DNA from: Arthrobacter burdickii
GTDB lineage: Bacteria; Actinomycetota; Actinomycetes; Actinomycetales; Micrococcaceae
DNA length: 64,000 nt
Direction: 5' to 3'
Assembly (NCBI RefSeq): GCF_030433645.1
Contig: NZ_JAROCG010000001.1
Span: 1,178,001 to 1,242,000 of the forward strand
Shown: positions 9,253 to 16,617 of the stretch, one piece after another
Position numbering within the stretch: position 1 is the first letter of the stretch
Layout of the letters: every line of letters starts with the position of its first letter
Program-made: the position numbers and the translations under genes
The notes under the pieces: model-generated
What the model was told of the DNA's origin: nothing
Database searches by the model: none
What the model saw: only the letters and a program-made list of their open reading frames with translations

Positions 9253-9396
9253 ATGATTGCCTACCGCCCCACCCCCGAACTGACCACCGGACGCACGGGC
9301 TTCAGAGCCGCCCTCGGGGCCATGGCCCTGGCCGCGGTCCTCGGCACCACCGCCTTCGCCCCGATCGGGGCCGAGGCAGGTCCGCTCGAGGCCTGA
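9253..9396 (+). CDS. Small secreted or membrane peptide (47 aa)
   Basis: An ATG at 9253 follows a strong ribosome binding site, CAGGAGGACAGA, and opens 47 codons. The peptide has a basic N-terminal part (RTGFR), a hydrophobic core LGAMALAAVLGTTAF and a typical signal-peptidase site AEA before GPLEA. If cleaved there, only five residues are released; otherwise it is a one-helix membrane peptide. It stands 114 bp upstream of the response-regulator gene on the same strand. I do not recognise the family. It could be a signalling peptide or a small membrane regulator of the adjoining kinase, but that is speculation. Confidence 0.6.
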   Translation: MIAYRPTPELTTGRTGFRAALGAMALAAVLGTTAFAPIGAEAGPLEA

Positions 9397-9510
9397 CGCC
9401 GGCCCCGGTCCGCTACTCCGCAAGACCCGTACGGAATACTGGACCGCAACGCTCCGCCCGCATTCGCTCCGGCCTCGGCCGGTACCTCCGGAAGACACCA
9501 GGAAGACCCG

Positions 9511-10260
9511 ATGGCCGACGCCTCGCACCACTCCATGACCGACAACCTGCCGCGCCTCGCGCATCCCGACGGCAGCCCGATCCGCGCCCTCGTCGTCGAC
9601 GACGAGACGAGCCTCGCGGAACTCGTCAGCATGGGCCTTCGGATGGCGGGCTGGAGCGTGACGACGGCCGGTGACGGCGCCGCAGCCGTTTCCGCGGCGC
9701 GGAACTTCCGCCCCGACGTCCTGGTCCTCGACGTCATGATGCCCGGCGTCGACGGCATCGAGGCGCTCAAAAGGATCCGCACGTTCGCACCGAACGTCCC
9801 CGCCCTGTTCCTCACGGCGAAGGACGCCGTGCAGGACCGCATCTCGGGGCTCTCCGCCGGCGGCGACGACTACGTCACCAAGCCCTTCAGCATGGAGGAG
9901 CTCCTGCTGCGCCTCCACCGCCTCGTCCAGCGCTCCGGCGTCGCGGCGTCGGATTCCGCGGAACTGGTGGTCGGGGACCTCGTGATGAACGTCGACACGC
10001 GCGAAGTCACCCGCAATGGGGAGGACATCGCCCTGACCTCCACCCAGTGGGAGCTGCTGCGCTACCTCATGGAGAATCCGCGCCGCGTGGTCAGCAAGTC
10101 CCAGATCCTCGACAACGTGTGGAACTACGATTTCGGCGGCCAGGCGAACATCGTCGAGCTGTACATCTCCTATCTCCGGAAGAAGATCGACGCCGGGCGC
10201 ACTCCCATGATCCACACCGTCCGCGGCGCCGGGTACGTGCTCAAACCCGCGGCTTCGTGA
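9511..10260 (+). CDS. OmpR-family response regulator
   Basis: A 249-residue two-domain regulator. The receiver domain has the acidic pair DDE at residues 30-32, the phospho-acceptor Asp74 in LVLDVMMPG, LTAKD and the TKPF lysine. The C-terminal winged helix (about residues 150-247) ends in TVRGAGYVLKP. The ATG at 9511 has AGGAAG upstream; Met9 is an alternative start. The TGA overlaps the GTG of the histidine kinase gene, so the pair is translationally coupled. OmpR-type regulators bind tandem half-sites spaced 10-11 bp. Such repeats occur upstream of 14277 and 16618, which makes this protein, or the orphan regulator at 13069, the likely activator of the downstream envelope genes. Confidence 0.95.
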   Translation: MADASHHSMTDNLPRLAHPDGSPIRALVVDDETSLAELVSMGLRMAGWSVTTAGDGAAAVSAARNFRPDVLVLDVMMPGVDGIEALKRIRTFAPNVPALFLTAKDAVQDRISGLSAGGDDYVTKPFSMEELLLRLHRLVQRSGVAASDSAELVVGDLVMNVDTREVTRNGEDIALTSTQWELLRYLMENPRRVVSKSQILDNVWNYDFGGQANIVELYISYLRKKIDAGRTPMIHTVRGAGYVLKPAAS

Positions 10261-11774
10261 CTCCTCCGCATCCCGCGGGCGCCCGACCGGGACGCCGTCC
10301 GCTGCACCTCCGCACGAAGCTGATCCTGGCGACCCTCGCACTGCTCACGGCGATCTGCGTGGCCATCGGCGTCCTCAGCCACCTCGCCATGAGCAGCTAC
10401 CTCACGGGGCAGCTCGACGACGCGCTCACGCCCGCCGCCGGGCGCGCCGGTTTCCCCGGCGGGCGCCCGCCCGGCGACGACGACGACCGGCCCTTTCGAA
10501 ACGTGGATCCGGAGAACGCGGCCGGCCAGCGACCGGGCACCCTCAACGCCGTCTTCTCTGACGGCGAGGCGCAGAACTCCGCGCTCGTGCAGGATGACGG
10601 CACCACGGAACCGCTCACCGACGCCGACCTCGACGTCCTCGCCGCCGTCGGCCCCGGCAGTGGACCCGCGGAACTGGAGCTTTCGAGCGGGCGCTACCGC
10701 GTCGATGCCGCGGCCCTGCCCACCGGCCTCACCCCCGACGGCTCCGTCCTCGTCACCGGCCTGTCCACCACCGAGCGCGACAGCACCCTCGTGTCCCTCG
10801 ACATCACGGTGGCCGGGCTCTCGCTGGCCGGACTGGCGCTGACCGGGCTCGCAGGAACCGTGATCATCCGCCGGTCCCTGCGCCCCCTCGAGGAACTGTC
10901 GGCCGTCGCGACGTCCGTCTCGCAGCTTCCCCTGTCCTCCGGCGAAGTGGCCATCCCCGTGCGGGTCCCCCCTGCCGCAGCCCAGCCCGGTACGGAGGTC
11001 GGCACCGTAGGGCTGGCCCTGAACGAGATGATCGACCACGTCACGAGCGCCCTGCGGGAACGCCATGCGAGCGAGATGAAGGTGCGGCAGTTCGTGGCGG
11101 ACGCGAGCCACGAACTCCGCACGCCCCTGACCTCCATCCGCGGCTACACCGAGCTGGTCCTCATGAGCGAGGCCGTGAGCCCGTCCGGACGGTCCGCGCT
11201 CGAACGCGTGGACAGCGAGTCGAAGCGCATGTCGTCCCTCGTCGAGGACCTCCTGCTGCTCGCGCGCCTCGACGAGGGCCAGCGCGGCGAGGCATCCGAC
11301 GTCGACCTCACCGAACTCGTGATCGAAACGACGAGCGACGCGCAGGTGGCGGCGCCGGGCTACACCTGGAGCCTGGACCTGCCGGACGAGCCCGTCGAGG
11401 TGCGGGCCGTCGAGGCCGAGGTCCGCCAGGTGCTCATCAACCTGCTCTCCAACGCGCACAAGCACACGCCGCCGGGCACGGTGATCTCCACCGCCCTCGC
11501 AGTGGGGGAGGGACGCGCGAGCATCACCGTCACGGATTCCGGTCCGGGCATCGATCCGGCCTTCCTCGGCACCATCTTCACCCGGTTCAGCCGGGGGGAC
11601 GCCGCGCGGTCCGCGAGCGCGGGTAGCACGGGCCTCGGACTCGCGATCGTCCAGGCGCTGGTCGAGGCGAACGGCGGGAGCATCAGTGTGACCAGCGAGC
11701 CGGGCCGCACGCAGTTCCGCGTGGACCTCCCGATCTCACAGCCCGCGCACATGCCGGACCAAGAGCACGTCTAG
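10257..11774 (+). CDS. Two-component sensor histidine kinase
   Basis: A 505-residue membrane kinase. The first membrane helix spans about residues 20-43. An extracytoplasmic sensor region of roughly 135 residues follows and starts with a Gly/Pro/Asp-rich stretch (GGRPPGDDDDRPF). The second helix spans about 178-203, then HAMP-like linker, then HisKA with phospho-acceptor His285 in VADASHELRTPL, and HATPase_c with the N box LINLLSNAHKH, G1 VTDSGPGI and G2 GLGLAIVQ. It autophosphorylates and passes phosphate to the regulator encoded just upstream. The GTG start overlaps the regulator stop by 4 nt, which forces this start and rules out the much longer in-frame extension. Confidence 0.94.
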   Translation: MTPPHPAGARPGRRPLHLRTKLILATLALLTAICVAIGVLSHLAMSSYLTGQLDDALTPAAGRAGFPGGRPPGDDDDRPFRNVDPENAAGQRPGTLNAVFSDGEAQNSALVQDDGTTEPLTDADLDVLAAVGPGSGPAELELSSGRYRVDAAALPTGLTPDGSVLVTGLSTTERDSTLVSLDITVAGLSLAGLALTGLAGTVIIRRSLRPLEELSAVATSVSQLPLSSGEVAIPVRVPPAAAQPGTEVGTVGLALNEMIDHVTSALRERHASEMKVRQFVADASHELRTPLTSIRGYTELVLMSEAVSPSGRSALERVDSESKRMSSLVEDLLLLARLDEGQRGEASDVDLTELVIETTSDAQVAAPGYTWSLDLPDEPVEVRAVEAEVRQVLINLLSNAHKHTPPGTVISTALAVGEGRASITVTDSGPGIDPAFLGTIFTRFSRGDAARSASAGSTGLGLAIVQALVEANGGSISVTSEPGRTQFRVDLPISQPAHMPDQEHV

Positions 11775-11796
11775 GCTCCTGCCGTAGAACTGGAGT
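11746..11796 (+). promoter_or_regulatory. Putative leaderless promoter of the kinase-like gene at 11797
   Basis: TAGAAC at 11785-11790 lies 6 nt before the ATG at 11797, so a transcript would begin at or near the start codon. The same arrangement, TAGAAC-TGGRGT-ATG, recurs exactly at 14265-14279. A CGCACA half-site at 11746-11751 sits at the same distance from the ATG as GGCACA does in the 14277 promoter. No good -35 box is visible, which suits an activator-dependent promoter. The element overlaps the 3' end of the histidine kinase gene. Confidence 0.45.
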
Positions 11797-12501
11797 ATGA
11801 CCCCAGCAGCACAGAGCACCACCGCCCGCTTCATCGTCGTCCTGGCAGGCATCGACGGTGCGGGGAAGACGACGGCCGCGCACGCCCTCAGCCGGCTCCT
11901 CGGGCCGTCCCGGCCCACCCTCGTCCTCGCCAACCACTCGGGACGGCGCACCGTGGCGGCGTGGCTCGACCGATCCGGACGAACACTCCCGGTGTGGGTC
12001 CTCGACCTCGCCGAGTCCGCTGTCCGATCGGTCAACGTGGTCGCGAACCACCTGCGCGCCCGGCGGTTCGACGGCGTGGTCATCATGGACCGGCACCTCT
12101 CCTGCCAGCAGGCGCTGCGCGGCTCCCGCGGGTTCGGCCGGAGCCGAATCCTCGGCGCCCTGGCACGGATGCTTCCCCCTGACGCCGTGGTGTTCCTCGA
12201 TGTGAGCCCCGAGGAGGCCTACCGGCGGATCATGGCGCGGGGCACCGACGCGGAGAGCCTCCAGCACCTCCGGGCCTACCGGGAGGGTTACCTGGCACTT
12301 CCCGAATTCGCAGGCTTCTACCGCGTGGCGGCGGATGCACCCCTGCTGGCCGTCCTCGACGACGTCGAGGAGGTCATCAGCCGGGGGACGCCGGCGGCGG
12401 AGCGACCCCTGACCGGGGCCCGCGGATACCCATTCCCTGCTGTGGCAGGGCACAGCGGCGGTACAGCAATGCCGGCGAGGGTCGAGGTGGATCACTACTA
12501 G
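11797..12501 (+). CDS. Thymidylate-kinase-like P-loop kinase
   Basis: A 234-residue protein of the dTMP-kinase-like P-loop fold: Walker A AGIDGAGKTT near residue 17, the DRHLSCQQAL catalytic segment that resembles the DR(Y/H) motif of thymidylate kinases, and VFLDVSPEEAYRRI leading into a lid-like basic stretch. Family members phosphorylate nucleoside monophosphates; some divergent ones act on other small molecules or sugars. The C-terminal 40 residues (after ISRGTPAAERP) are low in structure and extend beyond the normal fold. It follows the two-component genes by 22 bp but has its own apparent leaderless promoter. True thymidylate synthesis is uncertain, and a role linked to the envelope genes nearby is inference. 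Confidence 0.7.
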   Translation: MTPAAQSTTARFIVVLAGIDGAGKTTAAHALSRLLGPSRPTLVLANHSGRRTVAAWLDRSGRTLPVWVLDLAESAVRSVNVVANHLRARRFDGVVIMDRHLSCQQALRGSRGFGRSRILGALARMLPPDAVVFLDVSPEEAYRRIMARGTDAESLQHLRAYREGYLALPEFAGFYRVAADAPLLAVLDDVEEVISRGTPAAERPLTGARGYPFPAVAGHSGGTAMPARVEVDHY

Positions 12502-12540
12502 GCTCCTCACGTACCTTCCGCAAGCTTTGCGCAAGAACCC

Positions 12541-13041
12541 GTGGATGCTGCACCACAGGTACGGACCGTCGTTACCCTTGGGAGTGTGCCCACCCACCCG
12601 ACTCCGCCACGTCCTGGCCAGCGCCAGGACGGCGGGACGGTACCCCCGCTCAACGACGCCGACCCGGCTGCGAACGCGCCCGGAAAGGCCGCACCGCTCC
12701 TCGATCCTGCCGTCCTCCGGGACATGGAACGGGACTTCCCGGGCACGTCCGTCGTCGAGCGGTTCGCCCGGGACTTCGCGGAGACCCTGGTGGGGAAGCT
12801 CAATCGGCTGGACCTCCGGTTCGGCGAAGGCGACGCACCACGCGCCGAGGATGCCGTCCTGAGCGTCACGACGTCGGCGGCGATGGTGGGCGCTACCCGC
12901 CTCACCCATGCCGCGATCGCAACGCAGCGGCTCATCGCGGCCGACGACCTCGAGGCCGCGCAGCGGTCGGTCGCCCTCCTCCGGGCATGCGCCTCTGACA
13001 CCATCCGCGAACTGCAGGAGATCTATCCGGGGCGTCCCTGA
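12541..13041 (+). CDS. Hpt-like four-helix protein lacking the phospho-histidine
   Basis: A 166-residue protein from the GTG at 12541 (a second GTG at 12586 would give 151). The first 45 residues are Pro/Gly-rich and disordered. The remainder resembles an Hpt domain: the segment VTTSAAMVGATRL aligns with the usual HTLKGSAANLGAERL, but the histidine is replaced (Leu/Ser) and the following lysine is Thr. A phosphotransfer role through that histidine is therefore unlikely. It may bind or sequester a receiver domain instead. It sits between a kinase-like gene and a convergent orphan response regulator. Ribosome-binding signals are weak for both starts. Fold assignment is by eye. Confidence 0.5.
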   Translation: MDAAPQVRTVVTLGSVPTHPTPPRPGQRQDGGTVPPLNDADPAANAPGKAAPLLDPAVLRDMERDFPGTSVVERFARDFAETLVGKLNRLDLRFGEGDAPRAEDAVLSVTTSAAMVGATRLTHAAIATQRLIAADDLEAAQRSVALLRACASDTIRELQEIYPGRP

Positions 13042-13066
13042 CCCGACGGTTGACCCGACGGTCGGG
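13039..13066. repeat. Tandem 12-bp repeat and short dyad between convergent genes
   Basis: TGACCCGACGGT occurs twice in direct succession (13039-13050 and 13051-13062), the first copy providing the stop codon of the Hpt-like gene. CCCGAC-G-GTCGGG at 13054-13066 is a perfect dyad, and the first copy can pair with GTCGGG across a 13-nt loop. It lies in the 27-bp gap before the convergent response regulator ends. There is no T-tract, so terminator function is only possible. Confidence 0.4.
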
Positions 13067-13068
13067 CG

Positions 13069-13881
13069 CTAACGCGACCGGGCCTGCCCGGGCAGGATCC
13101 GGAATCCGACCCCGCGGACAGTGATGATGAGCTCCGGATTCCCGTCGGCGCGGGCCAGCTTCTGGCGGAGGTTGGCGATGTGCACCTCGATGGCCCGTTC
13201 GTCGGTCCGGCTCACGAAGTTGTACCCGCGGTAGTCCCGGCCACGGGAGACACGCACCAGGTCCTCCTTGGTCCGCACGGCGCCATTGCTGCGCATCAGT
13301 TCGTGCAGCAGATTGAACTCCGTCTTCGTGAGCGGCAGCTCGATGCCCGAACAGGTCGCGGTGCGGGCATCGCCGTCCACCACGAGGCTGCCGTTCCGCA
13401 GGAGATGGTCCGACGACGTCCCGGCTCCTGCCTCGGCGGAGGAGGTGCTGGAGACGGCGGCGGGAGCCGGCGGCGCAGGCGTGGAGTGGACGTGCTGGCC
13501 GATACGGGGCCTGCGGAGCATCGCGTCGATGCGCGCCCTCAGTTCGCGGGGCCGGAACGGCTTCAGGATGTAGTCGTCGGCGCCCGCCTGGAGGGCCGTG
13601 AGGATGTCCGTCTCGTCCGTGCGTCCGCTCAGGACGACCACGTAGCAGTCGCTGGTGGAGCGGATCCGCCGGAGGACCTCGTACCCGTCGATGTCGGGCA
13701 GTCCGATGTCCAGTGTCACCACGACGGGGTGTTCCTGGCGGACCACGTCCACGCCCTCGCGCCCGGTGGTTGCGCCGCTGACCTGGAAGCCACCCTGCTC
13801 GAGGACGGCGGAGACGAGGTTGCGGATGTCGAGATCGTCCTCGATGACGACGGCGGCACGACGATCGCTCGAACTACTCAT
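13069..13881 (-). CDS. Orphan OmpR-family response regulator
   Basis: A 270-residue regulator without an adjacent kinase. The receiver holds the acidic pair EDD at residues 14-16, phospho-acceptor Asp58 in VVTLDIGLPD, LSGRTDE and the LKPF lysine. A 40-residue Pro/Ala/Ser linker (STPAPPAPAAVSS) follows, then a winged helix ending in TVRGVGFRIL. The ATG at 13881 is chosen because GGGGAGCG lies upstream and the protein starts just before the receiver; a longer frame to 13950 would add a basic, unlikely N-terminus. It is divergent from the glycosidase gene at 14277 and convergent with the Hpt-like gene. It may receive phosphate from the kinase at 10257, but this is not shown. Confidence 0.92.
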   Translation of the reverse strand: MSSSSDRRAAVVIEDDLDIRNLVSAVLEQGGFQVSGATTGREGVDVVRQEHPVVVTLDIGLPDIDGYEVLRRIRSTSDCYVVVLSGRTDETDILTALQAGADDYILKPFRPRELRARIDAMLRRPRIGQHVHSTPAPPAPAAVSSTSSAEAGAGTSSDHLLRNGSLVVDGDARTATCSGIELPLTKTEFNLLHELMRSNGAVRTKEDLVRVSRGRDYRGYNFVSRTDERAIEVHIANLRQKLARADGNPELIITVRGVGFRILPGQARSR

Positions 13882-14276
13882 GACCTGACGCTCCCCGATG
13901 GTGCTGGAGCGCGCCCGGTGGATCGGCCGGCGATGCCTGTGCGAGGGCAAGGGAGTCGGCTGCTGAGGCCATGGTGGAGGCGACGCTGGTGAATTCGCGT
14001 GTCCGAGGCATATTCTCTGGACCTGTTCTCTTCGGCGGCCCGGCTGACCTCATGGGTCCCGTGGCTTTGCGTCCCCGGCTCACACCGGGTTTGCCTTTAT
14101 CGACGAGCGGCTGCCCGCCCGATGATTTTAGCAACCTCCGGGAGCACGTCTACCCCTTGCTCCTAGTGGCACGGTCCCGGCGCTGATGCTCGTCCTCCAG
14201 GACCCCGCCGGCTGCTCACAGCCCTGGCACAAGAACGGCACACTGCAGCCAAAGGGCCGCTTCGTAGAACTGGGGT
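13882..14276. promoter_or_regulatory. 395-bp divergent regulatory region with 11-bp-spaced GGCACA repeats
   Basis: The gap holds no convincing gene. GGCACA occurs at 14226-14231 and again at 14237-14242, exactly 11 bp apart, and TAGAAC at 14265-14270 is followed 6 nt later by the ATG at 14277. A related GGCACG-GTCCC-GGCGCT element lies at 14166-14182, again with 11-bp spacing. Tandem half-sites of this period just upstream of a weak -35 region are what OmpR-family activators use. The promoter would be leaderless. Binding of either nearby regulator is inference. Confidence 0.5.
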
Positions 14277-15305
14277 ATGCCAACCTCTTCGAAGCCCCGC
14301 ACGCCGAACCGCCTCCGCAAGACCATCCTCGCCTCGTCCCTCGCCGTGACCCTCGCCGCGGGCGGCACCACGGCCTGGGCCCTCGACCGTTTCGTCGTCG
14401 AGAAGGTGGAGATCTCGGACGTCTCCGCCTACGAGGCGGAGCAGGCGGGATCGACGGACAGCGAAACCGCCGCTGCCACGGACAGCGCCACCGACACCGC
14501 CACCGCCAGCGCCACCGACACCGACACGGAGACCGACACCGACACCGACACCGTCCTGACCGACACCTCCTACACCTCGGAGGACAGCAGCATCCAGATT
14601 TCCACCGTCGTCACGGGATCCGGTGATGAGACCGTCACCTACTACGTGGCCGACGTCGAACTCACCGATGCGACGACCCTCCGCTCGGCGTTCGCGGACG
14701 ACAGCTTCGGCGAGAACATCACCGAGACCACCTCGGCCATCGCCGAGGCCAACAACGCCATCTTCGCCATCAACGGCGACTACTACGGCTTCCGCGACAC
14801 CGGGATCGTCATCCGCAACGGCGTGGTCTACCGGGACGAGGGCGCACGGCAGGGCCTCGCCTTCTACACGGACGGCACCGTTCAGGTCTACGACGAGACC
14901 ACCACGACCGCGGAGCAGCTGCTCGCGGACGGCGTCTGGAACACGCTGTCCTTCGGCCCGTCCCTCCTCGATGACGGCGAGATCGCGGCCGGCATCGAGG
15001 ACGTCGAGGTGGACACCAACTTCGGCAACCACTCGATCCAGGGGGAACAGCCCCGCACCGCCGTCGGCGTGATCGACGAGAACCACCTCGTGTTCGTCGT
15101 CGTCGACGGGCGCTCGGACGGCTACAGCGACGGCGTCACGATGACCGAGCTCGCCGGGATCATGCAGGGACTCGGAGCCACGACCGCGTACAACATCGAC
15201 GGTGGAGGGTCCTCCACCATGTACTTCGACGGCGAACTGGTGAACAACCCGCTCGGCAAGGGCGAGGAACGCGCCACCTCCGACATCCTGTACATCGGCC
15301 AGTAG
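14277..15305 (+). CDS. Phosphodiester glycosidase (NAGPA-like), membrane-anchored or secreted
   Basis: A 342-residue protein. Residues 14-36 are a signal or anchor helix (ILASSLAVTLAAGGTTAWAL). Residues 55-98 form a low-complexity Asp/Thr/Ala spacer. The remainder is the NAGPA-type domain with hallmark motifs INGDYYGFRDTG, QPRTAVGV and YNIDGGGSSTM. The family removes GlcNAc or similar sugars linked through phosphodiesters and is often found with exopolysaccharide genes. It acts outside the membrane. It starts at a TAGAAC leaderless promoter and is followed 9 bp later by a glycosyltransferase gene. The spacer is encoded by a GC-rich repetitive stretch (about 14450-14560) and probably lets the catalytic domain reach through the cell wall. 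Confidence 0.88.
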   Translation: MPTSSKPRTPNRLRKTILASSLAVTLAAGGTTAWALDRFVVEKVEISDVSAYEAEQAGSTDSETAAATDSATDTATASATDTDTETDTDTDTVLTDTSYTSEDSSIQISTVVTGSGDETVTYYVADVELTDATTLRSAFADDSFGENITETTSAIAEANNAIFAINGDYYGFRDTGIVIRNGVVYRDEGARQGLAFYTDGTVQVYDETTTTAEQLLADGVWNTLSFGPSLLDDGEIAAGIEDVEVDTNFGNHSIQGEQPRTAVGVIDENHLVFVVVDGRSDGYSDGVTMTELAGIMQGLGATTAYNIDGGGSSTMYFDGELVNNPLGKGEERATSDILYIGQ

Positions 15306-15314
15306 GGGGCACCG

Positions 15315-16508
15315 GTGATCATCCTCATCCCCGGCTACCAACCCGACGGCAAGCTCCCGCAACTCGTCGGCGACCTGCTCGCCGCGGATCCCCGCCTTCT
15401 GGTCCTCGTGGTCGACGACGGCAGCGGTCCCCGCTTCGGCACCGTGTTCGACGACGCCCGCCACGCCGGTGCCACCGTGATCGGTTACCCGCACAACCGC
15501 GGCAAGGGGCAGGCGCTCAAGACCGGCTTCGGCTATGCGGAGCGCCACCACCCGGGGGAGGGCGTGGTCTGCGCCGACAGCGACGGGCAGCACGCCGTGC
15601 CGGACATCCTCCGCGTGGCCGCCCGCCTCCGCGGAACGGGCGGCTCCACGCGTTGGACCGGCTCCACGATGGTCCTGGGGGAGCGCGCGTTCGACGGCGA
15701 CGTGCCTGTCCGGAGCCGCCTCGGCAACGCCCTTACGCGTATCCTGTTCCGGCTTGCGGCAGGCGTCCGGCTGCAGGACACGCAGACGGGGCTCCGCGGG
15801 TACCCCGCGGCGATGCTCCCGTGGCTGCAGTCGGTGCGAGGGGACCGCTACGAGTACGAACTGAACCTGCTGCTGCAGGCCGGCCAGGCGGGCCACCGGA
15901 TCGACAGCATTCCGATCTCGACCATCTACCTCACCGGCAACAGCTCCTCCCACTTCCGGCCACTCGTGGACTCGGCACGCATCTACGCCCCTTTGCTCGC
16001 GTTCTCCCTGTCCTCGCTGGCCGCCTTCGGGATCGACCTGGCAGCCTTCGTGGTCCTCGGCCTGCTGACGGACTCCCTGCTCCTGGCCGTCGTGGGAGCG
16101 AGGGTCCTCAGCTCGTCGGTCAATTTCCTGGCGAACCGGCGCCTCGTCTTTGCCGAGGGCCGGCACCGGCCCCTGTCCGCCGCCGCCCTGCGGTACTTCA
16201 CGCTCGTCGTCGCCCTGCTGGCCGCGAACTATGCCGGAATCTTCCTGCTCACCGACGCGGGGGTGCCGGAGGTCGCGGCGAAGGTCTTCACCGAAGCCGC
16301 TCTCTTCATCACCAGCTTCACCGTGCAGAAACGCTTCCTCTCGGGCAGGGGCGCGGCCCCCACGCTCCGCGTCCCCCGGCCCGCGCTCCCTCGGGGCAGC
16401 GGAACGGAAGCCGGGCCTGTCCCGCGGGCAGTGCCTGCACCCGAAGCGGTGCCGACCTTCACAACAGTGCCGCCACCGGCCGCGCCACGGGGCCGCCGCG
16501 TCGCCTGA
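15315..16508 (+). CDS. GT2 glycosyltransferase fused to a GtrA-like membrane domain
   Basis: A 397-residue protein from the GTG at 15315. Residues 1-220 are a GT-A family 2 domain of the dolichyl-phosphate-mannose-synthase type: VVDDGSG, NRGKGQALKTGF, ADSDGQH and a late QDTQTGLRGY motif. Residues 225-335 have four membrane helices of the GtrA type (FGIDLAAFVVLGLL, NFLANRRLVF, YFTLVVALLAANYAGIFLL). The last 60 residues are Pro/Arg-rich and disordered. Proteins like this charge a polyprenyl phosphate with a sugar and help move it across the membrane for wall or glycan decoration. It follows the glycosidase gene closely, which suggests a common glycan pathway. Confidence 0.9.
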   Translation: MIILIPGYQPDGKLPQLVGDLLAADPRLLVLVVDDGSGPRFGTVFDDARHAGATVIGYPHNRGKGQALKTGFGYAERHHPGEGVVCADSDGQHAVPDILRVAARLRGTGGSTRWTGSTMVLGERAFDGDVPVRSRLGNALTRILFRLAAGVRLQDTQTGLRGYPAAMLPWLQSVRGDRYEYELNLLLQAGQAGHRIDSIPISTIYLTGNSSSHFRPLVDSARIYAPLLAFSLSSLAAFGIDLAAFVVLGLLTDSLLLAVVGARVLSSSVNFLANRRLVFAEGRHRPLSAAALRYFTLVVALLAANYAGIFLLTDAGVPEVAAKVFTEAALFITSFTVQKRFLSGRGAAPTLRVPRPALPRGSGTEAGPVPRAVPAPEAVPTFTTVPPPAAPRGRRVA

Positions 16509-16534
16509 TCCTCGTCCTGAGTGCTCATATGCCG

Positions 16535-16584
16535 TGCTGTGCCCCGGCACAGTCCCGGCACAGCATGCGCTCGCATCGTAGAAG
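16535..16584 (+). promoter_or_regulatory. Putative promoter and regulator repeats upstream of the DUF4956-VTC operon
   Basis: GGCACA occurs at 16546-16551 and 16557-16562 with 11-bp spacing, in the longer repeat CCGGCACAGTCCCGGCACAG. The first copy is also half of the dyad CTGTGCC-CC-GGCACAG. TAGAAG at 16579-16584 could be the -10 box, giving a 5' leader of about 27 nt that contains the ribosome binding site CTGGAGAAG before the ATG at 16618. The repeat matches that at 14226-14242 in sequence and period, though its distance to the -10 box differs by 6 bp. Confidence 0.45.
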
Positions 16585-16617
16585 AAGACCATCCATCCAC
16601 ATCCTGGAGAAGATCCC

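Noticed and set aside
12449-12465. GGCACA/GGTACA pair as a firm promoter element for the Hpt-like gene
   Set aside because: It lies within the 3' end of the kinase-like gene and has no -10 box at a fitting distance, so it is kept only as a weak match in the regulon finding.
13971-14186. Open frame of 71 codons in the divergent regulator-glycosidase gap
   Set aside because: It has no ribosome binding site, a composition unlike the neighbours and no motif, and it overlaps the likely promoters.
14486-14556. Short-period repeat considered as a CRISPR array or minisatellite
   Set aside because: The period is only a few codons, there are no spacers, and it encodes an in-frame Asp/Thr linker of a secreted enzyme.
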